From: Eutreptiella sp. 'Long Island Sound 2002'
Lineage: Eukaryota; Euglenozoa; Euglenophyceae; Eutreptiales; Eutreptiaceae
Reading direction: 5' to 3'
Assembly (NCBI GenBank): GCA_964036045.1
Contig: OZ038385.1
Coordinates: 57,383,919-57,447,918, forward strand
Length of the DNA: 64,000 bases
Shown here: positions 43,735 to 53,889 of the stretch, one piece after another
Layout: each line of letters starts with the position of its first letter
How positions within the stretch are numbered: the first letter of the stretch is position 1
Program-made: the position numbers and the translations under genes
Notes under the pieces: generated by a model
The model's input: the letters and a program-made list of their open reading frames with translations, nothing else
What the model was told of the DNA's origin: nothing
Database searches by the model: none

Positions 43735-44278
43735 TCGGTGCCGGGTCCCGGGGCGTCCCCTGGGCGCCCCTCAGCCAGGCTGCGTCCCATGGGCGCTGCG
43801 CCTGGTTGGACCTCGGGTGTTGGTTGGTGTTCCGGGTCCGGGGGCATCCCCTGGCCGCCCTTCATCCAGGCTGCGTCCCGTGGGCGCTACGCCTGGTTGG
43901 ACCTCGGGTGCGGGTCGGTGTGCCGGGTCCCGGGGCGTCCCTTGGGCACCATTGAGCCAAGCCGCGTCCCGTGGGCGCTGCGCTTGGCTGAATTTAGGGT
44001 GCGGGTCCGTGTGCCGGGTCTCGGGGCGTCTCTTAGGCGCCTTTTAGCTAGGCCGCGTCCCGTAGGCGCTGCGCTTCGTTGGACTTCGGGTGTTGGTTGG
44101 TGTTCCGGGTCCCGTGGCGTCCTTTGGGCTCCCCTCAGCCAGGCCGCGTCCCGTGAGCGCTGCGCCTGGTTGGACCTCAAGTGCGGGTTGGTGTGCCGGG
44201 TCGTGGAGCGTCCCTTCGGCGCCGCTCAGCCAAGCCGCGTCCCGTGGGCGCTGCGCTTGGCTGGACCACCCTGGCTTG
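43735..44278. repeat. 91-bp satellite, about six copies
   Basis: The word GTCCCRTGGGCGCTGCGC recurs at 43784, 43875, 43966, 44057, 44148 and 44239, each exactly 91 bases apart. Units contain TTGGACCTCGGGTG, GGTCGGTGTKCCGGGTCCCG and GCGTCCC. Because 91 is not divisible by three, the frame shifts each unit, yet all frames stay open. No relation to the 85/75-bp array. Confidence 0.95.
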
Positions 44279-44574
44279 ATTCACCTGGTGCAAAGCAACC
44301 AAACATCATGCAATCCACAAATGAAATTTTCGTCGAAGAAGATAGCAATGCTTGAGCTATATGTTGCAAGGAATGTTTGAAGATCCGGAATGTAGCCTAC
44401 AGCCAACAGTGGTAGTGAAAAGTAGCCCGCTCTCCGTTAAAAGCACATCTACACAGCTTGCAATGAAGAGTTTATGATTAGGAGAGCATGGGGCGCAAGG
44501 CGGGTTCGAAAACAGAGCAATATTTTTGCTGCCAACCACAATAAGCAAGAACACCAATGCTCACTGTGGAGCCA

Positions 44575-44995
44575 AAATCGGAAATGGCTGCTTCACGTCT
44601 GCCATCTTAGGCGCCCACGCTGGGCAAAGTGGCTACATCCACCCTCCCACTGTGAAGTCTTCAACACTCAACATGGGGAGAATATCAAAAATGACCGCCA
44701 CACTTTTATCGTCTCGGAGGCCACATGTACACAAAGTGGATATATCACAACTACTATGTGGGAGGCCCCGAATGCTCAAAACAGAAGCAACATCAGAAAT
44801 GGCTCCCTCACTTTTACCATCTTAGGAGATGACCCCTACTATATGGAGGGCACACAACGCTCAACGCATGGATGATATTAGAATTGGCGGCCTCACCCCT
44901 GCCATCTTACATGATCCATGTTGTCTGGCAAGTTGCAAACCCTCGGCACGAAGACAACATCATAAATGGCAGCCTCATCCCAAGCGCAATGTTGT
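44575..44995. repeat. Diverged tandem repeat, five copies of ~85-107 bp
   Basis: Variants of AACATCAGAAATGGCTSCCTCAC and TTTTACCATCTTAGG recur at about 44577, 44681, 44789, 44874 and 44956 (spacings 104, 108, 85, 82). Confidence 0.6.
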
Positions 44996-46785
44996 GTAGC
45001 AAAACATATACACGATCCAACACCTGCACTTTTGAAGAAGAGTTGACAAAAAGCCAATGTAGGATTACACATGCCCATCATGGCACCCTGTAGAAGCCAT
45101 GGGCTACCGGTAAAAGAGTGACCGCCCCCCCCCTTTCGCACTACAAAACCTCTTTTTCTCTACAAATTGTGGGCAACCGCAGTATGCTTGAACAAGGCCA
45201 CACTCCTTTACTCCTAATTTTTTTCGGACAAACTCTTTAAAAAATGGAAGGCTAAGCAGAACACAAAAAAATTGCCAATCAACAAAACAATTGTCCTGTG
45301 AAGGTTTCTGTTGTGAACTGGCGATGGGAGCTTTGTATTTTACCATCCGTGAACTTAAAAAGAATTCTAAATCACGTCACAAAAGGTTGTGAGATCTAAT
45401 GCAAGTGCGAGCGCCATCTCTCCATTTTTGGGAGTATTCGTTGAAATTTTCATAAAATCTTTATTTGGAAAGATTCGATGAATCCCCATTGAAATTGGTA
45501 TTTTGACCCTTCACCCTCCCCATAATTAGTGATTTGGTTTTGCAAGGGTGGGAATGTTCAGAATTAGTCGACTTAGACACATTGGGCGTCACGGCTACCA
45601 TCTACCTTGGCGGGTGTCAATGGTGGTCTAGGTGGAGCAATCTTTTTGTTTATCGTTTTTCCAATCTTCATGTTGATTCAATGAAGACCCTTCCCAAACC
45701 GAGGCGCCGATCTACAACAAGGCCCATGGGAAGAGAGAGGCGGTTTCATTCAAAATCAAAAACTTGCTCACGCATTCCCATCCGTGGACCTTGAAATCAT
45801 GATATTTTAGAATTGGTCAATTTTAGGCTGAAACAACTACCGTATAAACAATTGGTTGAATCAAGCGTAAGCACGGGTGCCATATATCTCCCCTTTTGAG
45901 GCTCATTCGCGTAGCTTACCGCAATGAATGATCGTAAACAAGAAACTGGGTTCCAAGAATCATGCACAAAGATCTTTCAAACTTTTCGCATGGAACTTAT
46001 TCACTCCCAATCTACAGACTTTCCAACCATATTGTTGAACGTTGTTTGCACACATGACGTTTTGCAGTCCGTTGCATCCTCTCTCTACAGCCTGGGTTTT
46101 TTTTGTGCCGCTATGTTTCCATGTTGGGTCACTGCGGAGGCCTTACAAGTAGCTTATCTATGTTGTGAGTGTTGCATTTGTGCTTCATCCTTACCTTCTA
46201 ACCAAAAATTAACACCAATAGTTGTGAACCCTTCCGCGGGGTAGTAATTAGAGTCGGGGCATGCTGTAGTCACTCGCACTTGGCCGCCGGTCCACAGGTA
46301 ATGGGGCGTCCCAAAAAAGATGTAGAGGCTTAAACAATTCAGCTGGTAGCGCAACGCTTCAGAGGCCCCGCCACATTTGCCAACTTTTCGTCATGTCGGT
46401 GACGAGTCCAAGAACCACCCGCCAACGCAACCACAAAGTAGGTGATTATAGATTTATAGGATAGCCTTCGTGAATGAACTTAATAGATGGGACCTTTGAC
46501 CGACACCGAAGGTGTAGAAAGGTGAGTTGCTACTCTTTCTTCAATGTGAAGAAAGAATTTAGGATTAGGCTTTTGATACCGGGCGATTCGAGCATATAGA
46601 CCATCATGGTAGTCAAACAAACTAAGTTCGTAGAGAAACCTAGTATTTTGCTGCCAAAAACCGCAAAGTTGAAATTGAATCACTTCAGTCTAGATCGGCG
46701 CAAACCGTTTCTTTATGTAGTCCAAAATGAGCACACTTTGTTTTGAGTTGGAACTCAATGCAATGCAATAGAACAGCAAAGGTGT

Positions 46786-47307
46786 ATGCGCGAGCCTAAA
46801 GTAGAGCGGAAGTCAGCAGGCTCTTGTATGAAAATATGCAACGGGTATGTCCTGCTATTTGGTACTACTTCGGAATATTCAGAAGGCCACGGTGCTACAC
46901 ACCACTTCACACCTTGTGCATCCATATACTTCAATGCAAGCCCGCCGAACCATGGCATAGAATGGAAACTAAAGACAACGAGTAAAAGCGAATTGTTTTT
47001 GAAATTAACAGTGCAAGTGGTTGATGGCGCATGGGTAATCGCATCCATGCACAGCATGAACCAGGGAAATGGTTTGACCTTTTTGTTTCATGAAATTGGT
47101 GTAATATTTAAGCAAACATCGTATAGTGGTGAACAACATTCAGACACACCCTCATTGGGACATAAAGATCATTATGTCTTGTACAACGTGAAAAAGAGAG
47201 CACAGCCCGGAGAAAAAAATAGGAGGGAGGTTGGCTGTGTGGTCCCTATGCGCACCAAATCACGAATGATTGTACTATATACTCTTAAATTTGTCGAAAT
47301 TGTTTGA
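46786..47307 (+). CDS. Possible intronless gene, unrecognised
   Basis: A 173-codon frame ends at TGA. Its middle part has alternating hydrophobic and charged residues (IEWKLKTTSKSELFLKLTVQ) as in a beta-rich domain. There is no homology that I recognise and no splice signals are needed. Its isolation in a gene-poor stretch and lack of motifs keep confidence low. Confidence 0.25.
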   Translation: MREPKVERKSAGSCMKICNGYVLLFGTTSEYSEGHGATHHFTPCASIYFNASPPNHGIEWKLKTTSKSELFLKLTVQVVDGAWVIASMHSMNQGNGLTFLFHEIGVIFKQTSYSGEQHSDTPSLGHKDHYVLYNVKKRAQPGEKNRREVGCVVPMRTKSRMIVLYTLKFVEIV

Positions 47308-47444
47308 CATTACTGCTTGTTGCAATGGACCTAAATTCACTGAAGAGCGTTGGTAACATTATGCAAAACAGCATTCTGTGGCAGAAGGTCAGAAAAACAG
47401 ACCTCCTAAGTCTCCGGCACTGAAGTCACCGGCCCATTCCACGG

Positions 47445-47545
47445 CCTTGTAAAAAAACTGTAAAACATGTAAAAAAAAGCTGTAGAAAAAACTGGAAAAA
47501 ACTTGGAAAAAGCTGGGAAAAAAAACTGTAAAAAACTTGTAAGCA
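47445..47545. repeat. CTGTAAAAAAC / CTTGGAAAAAG minisatellite
   Basis: About eight imperfect copies of an 11-15 bp unit with a poly-A core repeat head to tail, followed downstream (47755-47820) by a few CAGTCACCG repeats. Confidence 0.7.
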
Positions 47546-50500
47546 ACTGCACAAGGGGTTGTGGGATGCATCTCGTCATTGCCTGATCGCTGCTAAATGG
47601 TTTGTGATATTTCCTCCCGGCTTTTGTCAACTTTTTTTGGGGCCTTTCAATGGTTTGATACGCCCTGTACATAACAAACCACACATCAGCACGGCAGTAA
47701 CGAGTAACCAGCCCCTGCATGCCCCTTGTTGTTTCACTTTTCTGATTGTAAATTGCCAGTCACCGCAGTCACCGAGTGTAAAAAACTCCCCAACCACCAA
47801 TCACCGAAGGTCACCGAAATCCCGGCTACTTAGGAGCCCTGGAAAAAGGTGACGAAATGCTTGGGGAAAACACTTTGCACTTGCCAATTGTACAAAACAT
47901 TACAAATTATCCATCACCTGGCGAAAAAATTTAGTTTTCACATTCTTCGTGATTTGTTCCACAATGTTATATGAAAAAGATTTCATGTGACAAGCATTTT
48001 GATATGAAACAGCCGGCCCCCAATTGGCACTTATGGAACCGTTGATATGACCTGAATATGGGGCACATTAGCTACCTGTCTGCAACAAATGGCAGAAGAG
48101 CACCTGCTTGGGCTGTGGCATAAACACTTGAATGAAAAGCAGAGCTAATGGAGGAAAACTCGGAGGGGGAGGTTATCAAGCTTGTGAAAGTTGCAATCTG
48201 CAGTGGTGCTGCCTGTTCCCAACCGACCACTCCCCTGCCATCTAAGCCGCAACAAACACAAAATTCATCAATGAGCCAAAACATATCTATGGATGTTTGT
48301 GCATCATATAATGCATCACCGAATACGCCTCCATATCTTGACCACCAAACTTCATGACAAATGAAATTCAACCTTTCAACATGAGTGATATGGCCTGCTA
48401 CCTGCTCGACAAAAGGCCTGGCGGGGCAAGAGACAGGAATCCATGCCTGTTGTACCAACATGATACCTGTTACACCACCGAGGTGCATAGCCTTGTATGT
48501 GGTGCAGCTGGGATATGAACAGCCTGCCCTACTCTTTGGGTTTGGCTTTACTAATCAGGTTCCACAAATGGGCATGGGCGCGGGCATGTGGCGTGCAAAC
48601 GCAAGGGCAAGGGTGTTGCCATAAAAAGGATCAACACCTAGCTGGACCTCCGCTTCAAATGCAAGAGGCAAATGGCCTCAAATATGCACCAGAATCACCT
48701 TGGAGGATGTGCTGGAAAGTGCTGGGGTGGGAGATGGACCACGAAGGCATGAGCATACACCGACCGAAACATCAGAGCACATTTGTGGAAACACCAGGGC
48801 CTCCGAGAGATCTGTCTAGAAGGGGCCTGCTTCATACCGCAGTCGTGAAGCAGCGGGATGATGGGTTCGGATTAGTATGCAGGCCTTGTTCTTCACTGAA
48901 AAAAAACCTGAATCCCTTGGTTGAAACCAGCATTTTCGGCGATGTCCACAAAAACAGTTTAAAGAAGGGCATCCTTCCGAAGGTGCCTTTGGATTTTCTG
49001 TGCCGTTGTAATTGCGCGAGTCCAGCTACCATCTTCAAAGGAAACCCTTGACCATTCCATATCATAGCGGGACAGTATGCAGCCCAATGCAGGATAAATC
49101 TTGCTAAGTAGTGCACCCCAAGCAAGCTTTTTGCCTCGGAGCACCAGAGACTGAAAACAAGAGTTGAGGAGCAGTAAGTTGAACAGTGTAAAGGTGACAG
49201 AAGGAGGATTTGTGACCCCAGCCGTGAGCCGCTGGGACCCCCCCCCCCCCCCCGCACAAACACGGACCTGGTTCAGTAAAAGTGCGGAAACTCGCAGTGT
49301 TTGCGCAATGGCGCTTTGGTGCAACACATACCGCGGAACACACGTTGCAGACATAATTCACACCAACCCCTCACAACACGACAACCCAAAGCATTATCCT
49401 CATCTGCACAACTCAGGTACCACTCAGTTGCTTGAATTCTGGTTGACTGGGACCGAATGGAACCCCTTGCAAACCTTGCGCCTCATCTTGTGTTGCACCC
49501 GGGCAGCGGCAACGCTCAGGCGGAGCAGGCGGTGAGGGTTCCCTGAAGGTGATTGAATGGGAAGGTGACACAAGCGAAGGGGGGGGGGGGGGTCATGCTC
49601 TTGTTAATGACCATTGCGCTCATACATAATATGAATACACCACTCACCTTGTGTGGAGGGACCCAAAACTTGAGCAGGCACAGACTCATTGTTTGATTAC
49701 CACTGTTGTGTGACAGGCAGCCCGGCAGTAAAATGGAATTGTTCATGACTATAGAATGGTGCCCAACAGCCCAGCATACACACCTCAACACAAGAGCACA
49801 TGCAATTGCAGCTACACCCACACTGTGACACCCAATTTGACCACTTCTGCAGCCTGCACACACAAAAACCATGCTTCTAAAAAAAATCCAAAAAAGTGCG
49901 GAAACACGGGGTCACCGTGTCAGGATAAGGGCATGCGTGCGCGGGGTTGGAGGGGAGGGTATTGATGTCGCACAGTGGACGGAGGCCTTCTCCGAACCAA
50001 AAGATAGACAGAAACACACATATTGTCATGCACAAAAGCTGCATTTCTTCTTGCTTCAGCAAGAGTTTCGAACCAAGCTATCATTCACTGCCTGTGGGCT
50101 TCCTTTTAATGGGACCATGGGTCATTTGCGTTGAGTAGGTGGCGGGGTAGAAAGCATGACCCACAAACATGGGGTGGCGACTGATATTATGCAAACGTCC
50201 GCACGCACAATGAATGGATTAGCGAGAGGGTGCTGCACGACATAGCATGTCATCATGCACGTCCGCCTATTTACAAGAAGAAAGTGTGTGACTATTGTTG
50301 TTTTGCTCCGATATGGCTCGACTCTTGAGTGAAAACCCCAGAAAAAAATCAACCGGCACGATTCACAGCATGATCCTGAGTATGGCAACCTGGCGCAACG
50401 ACCAGCAACATTGCACTGTTTAACCACAGGGTGGTCCGTCGGCGCTGTTTAACGGTTAAAAAAGGCGCTATTTGACTAAGGGCTGGTCGTTGGACAAGAC

Positions 50501-52414
50501 CATGGCTTAACAAGTAGTGTCAGAAGAAGCACCGTTTGACCAGGGGGTGGTTGTTGAGCAAGGCGATCGTTGCGCGCAGGGGGGATGGGGGGGCAAAATT
50601 GATAAGATTCATGCTGCTTGAATCAAGAAACAAAGAAATCAATGAGACAGAATCATTCACAGATCTGAATTTGTGTGAGTGATCATCAGCACCGTGTGTG
50701 AATTGGGGATGTCCCTTACGCTTCTTCGTCACGTTAGCCATCTATTTCGTTAAAAACAAAAATGTAAACCCCCGATGTCACTGTGAACTGCCAAGGGGAT
50801 GGAAGAGAGAGAAAAATTAGACTCATGGAAAGGGGATGCACTTGGCACTGAGGGCCGGTCGTCCGGCTTGCGGATATGTCTTCAAACGTTCGCACGCTAT
50901 TGGCCGCATCAGCAGCGACTGAATCCCACATCCGGTACAAGATGCACTATTGCAATGGAAATCATTCTTCAAGGGAGGAATCGACGCAGGCATGGCCCTT
51001 CATAATGCACAACACCGCAAGATTTGTGCGGGTGTGGCTTTGGTACACTTCCTATGGACATAGCAGCGTAGCGACAGTGTTACCAACAATTTGCCATTTT
51101 CAGGAAGGGCTGCTGGTTGGCCCGAATAATGCAATTGCTTCTTTGCTTGCAGCCTCCCTGACTGTTTCTTGCACGAACACAAAAGGCACACAAACGGGCA
51201 GCAAAAAGTAACGCAGGCTTCAAGTTGCAGCGCTTTGAAAAGATGAATGAGTGGACGCGAATGCACACAATCAAACCAGAACCAGACACATGTGCACAAG
51301 TAGCACGCACACTGCCATACACTGCGCAACATGGTATGCTTCCCACATGACGCAGTTTCCAAACCAGCCGTTTGAAGAGCAGTTGATTTTGCACAACCGT
51401 TCTCAAACTCAGTGGGTGAAATCATGGTGTCGAAAAATGAAAAGGAAACATCAAGTAGTTGGGCAGGGAGCGTCAAAGCGCAAAGTTAGAGCACACAAGT
51501 GGCAGTGAAGAAATAACTGACGAAGGAAAAAATGCAAGGAATATGCAAAAAAAAATGCGGGAAAATGGGAATCGCAGTTCCCCCTCCGCGCGGGAACATT
51601 CTGCATGCCATCCACATTTCCGTCTGGTATACTTGTAGCATCGTGGGCACCACTGACACCCCCCGACCCCCGACATTTGTCTATGAGCTGTTCACCGGCT
51701 CAGGATGGCTTGGCATCGTGGCCATTTCTGCACACGCACAAACAAGGTGCAAACACCAATCTGGGGACACAGGCTGGGAATCAAGGAATCGAGACCATTG
51801 GAGTGACCATGGGAATGAGGCTTGGTGGCTCGCAAAGAGGAAGGTACCAGTCCCCAAGTGCTCTGCAGGATGGGCATGTGCTCGCACACATATACACAAA
51901 TCTACCCACACTCCCCAATGTAACAGACTATCACAGACAAGCTCCAGAAAGGCTACACTCGCCCGAAGTCCCCCTGTTCGGATGCACATGTGTTTGCGCG
52001 TGCGATCACAAACATTGCGGTTAGAAAAACAGTTTTAAAAATTGGGGTGAGGCAAGAAGTGGCGTGTTGCACCCAGAAAAAGGCACAAAAGAGGGGGCTA
52101 AGGGGGAGCCCTTGCACTGCGCGCGCACTGCACGCGCACTGCGCGCTACTTTTTAGACCAAGTTCCCCCTGAAGAGCCCCTAAGCACACCCCTTCCAAAC
52201 GCCCTTGTATCACCCCTGCCTCAGGAGCAGGTCCCACTGTAGACCCTGGGAGATCTCCTTCAGTGGGGCCGGGAGTTGGTCCATCTTCCACGAATGGGGG
52301 TGGGAGGATGGACCCGGGGGTGCTGGGTATGGCTGTCTAGCATAGCCCCGCTGCCGACCGTCTCGGGATGACGGCATGGTACGTCTTGGCTAGATCAAGC
52401 CCGTGAGGTCACCT

Positions 52415-52596
52415 TCAATTGTAGTACTTGAACGTGATACAGCACTTGGAGAGGATGCTGGATTGTCCCTCGGCCTTGATCATGATCCTGAGGTCCGACA
52501 TCCGCCGTGCCTGCTTGGGGTCCCCATGATGGGGGGTTGACAACAAGGATACATCACCTCTGCCTTCTTGAGGTCCCATGGTGGGGAGAAATCAAC
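52415..52596 (-). CDS. Last two exons of an unrecognised minus-strand gene
   Basis: Exon A (52596-52558, 13 codons) follows a strong pyrimidine-rich acceptor CACTCTTTCCTAG and ends at donor GTGATG. A 44-base intron (branch-like GTCAAC) is followed by exon B (52513-52415, 32 codons plus TGA), which reads RRMSDLRIMIKAEGQSSILS and then KCCITFKYYN. Phases are 0 throughout. Upstream exons are not found; the dispersed repeat at 52695-52830 lies immediately upstream. The text is protein-like but I do not recognise it. Confidence 0.4.
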
Positions 52597-52694
52597 CTAG
52601 GAAAGAGTGGATGTGGTGGAAATGAGCAAAAAAAAAAAAAAGAAAATGGAAATGGGTGAAACTAGGTGAAAATCCAAAAATGCCATATCCCCAA

Positions 52695-52830
52695 TGTGGA
52701 AGAAGTATCAAAACATACTCTCAAACAAGAATGATGCCCCCTTAGTATCACAAAGTATGGGTCTCTGGTACGGCCACATGCCTAAATAGTTGCACTGCGC
52801 TAAGTGCACCCCCTAACACCGAATTTGAAG
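52695..52830 (+). repeat. Dispersed repeat, copy B (inverse of 16785-16925)
   Basis: ATCAAAACATACTCTCAAAC, AATGATGCCCCCTTAGTATC, AAAGTATGGGTCTCTGGTAC and AATAGTTGCACTGCGCTAAG appear in the same order as on the minus strand at 16785-16925. Confidence 0.75.
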
Positions 52831-53112
52831 TGGAATAGACTGCCCAGTCTCGTCAGCTAGAGATGCTCAGTTTCCAGGAAGCAGCAAACTCCTCTGGCAC
52901 GCACCACGCAGTGGTAAATGGATCCTTCTGTGATGAAGGAGCGAGACAGCAATACATTGTGTACAGTCAGAGCTAGTCAGAGCTGGACACTGAACTGAAC
53001 CCGACAGATATCCCACACAATCTGCGGGCCTAGATCCTACAATTTGAGCAACTGGTACTGATACCTGATACCTGTGCGTTGCCGTTCATCAAATGATTTC
53101 AGGACGGCACGT

Positions 53113-53658
53113 TCAATGCTGAGGGTATCTGTTTTTTGTTTTGCACAAAGGGAAGGGAAGTGGTCCGTGAGGTTGCCAGCCACGCCGTGACTTACGGGGA
53201 TGCCCAGCAAGCGTATGTGTGGTTAATATCAAAGGGCGACGGAAAACAACCGGAAGACAACGCAACGAAGATCTAAAACTTACAACGCTGTACTTCTGGG
53301 GAAGGGTTGCAAAGCCTCCAGCTCTGCTGTAGCCAGAGGGCAAACACACGGACATGCACACACCCACAGAAAGGAGAGAAATTGGGTTATGAGCCTTGGT
53401 CAGAAAGACATCACATGATGGTGATGAGCGGTGCAGCCTCTGCACTCCCGCACTGTATGACATGAGCCGTACGGCATACTGGCGGCTGAGGTGGGGTAGA
53501 GTCACCTGTCGACCTCCAAACACCAACTGATAGGTACAAATTCTGAGGTACCCCAAGGAGCGATCACAGGGTCCCACCACAAGCCTTTGGTCACGAGAAA
53601 AAAAAACACGGGCACTCCATCGCATTGCACTGACCATTGCGCCGGACAAAGCAGTCAA
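53113..53658 (-). CDS. Open frame of doubtful coding status
   Basis: A 181-codon minus-strand frame begins inside a run-rich region and contains some protein-like text (DQRLVVGPCDRSLGYLRICT). It lies downstream of the coiled-coil gene on the same strand. No motif or splice junction supports it. Confidence 0.2.
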   Translation of the reverse strand: MTALSGAMVSAMRWSARVFFSRDQRLVVGPCDRSLGYLRICTYQLVFGGRQVTLPHLSRQYAVRLMSYSAGVQRLHRSSPSCDVFLTKAHNPISLLSVGVCMSVCLPSGYSRAGGFATLPQKYSVVSFRSSLRCLPVVFRRPLILTTHTLAGHPRKSRRGWQPHGPLPFPLCKTKNRYPQH

Positions 53659-53889
53659 CTGCCGACCGCCGACCGATCAATCGCCTGGTGTCGCAACCAT
53701 AAAGCGCCATCGGATAACCAGCGCACACCTTTCGGCTGCACTTAGATCGTCCGTGTACCGTGCTGCCAGTCTGTTCTTTCCCGCAGGACAGACCGGTGGC
53801 AGGCAAAAGGGGGGGGGGGGAGCCGCGGGAAGACTTGGCCCCCGGCGGTGCCACAAAGCGGCTGGTCAACGCGGCAGCGGAAGGGCAGA

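Larger units (their letters stand above)
44996..52414. other. AT-richer, gene-poor interval
   Basis: Base composition drops in GC relative to both sides. I find no conserved domain or exon chain. Contents noted: an A-rich minisatellite at 47445-47545, poly-C/G runs near 49238 and 49578, ACAC-rich sequence near 49790-49860, and a GCACTGCGCGCGCACTGC palindromic block near 52115-52150. Frames such as 45924-46244 and 48072-48488 have no supporting features. Confidence 0.5.

Noticed and set aside
46318-46400. tRNA-like TTCAGCTGGTAGCGCAACGC
   Set aside because: It resembles a D-arm, but no TTCRANNC loop or acceptor stem follows at tRNA distance.
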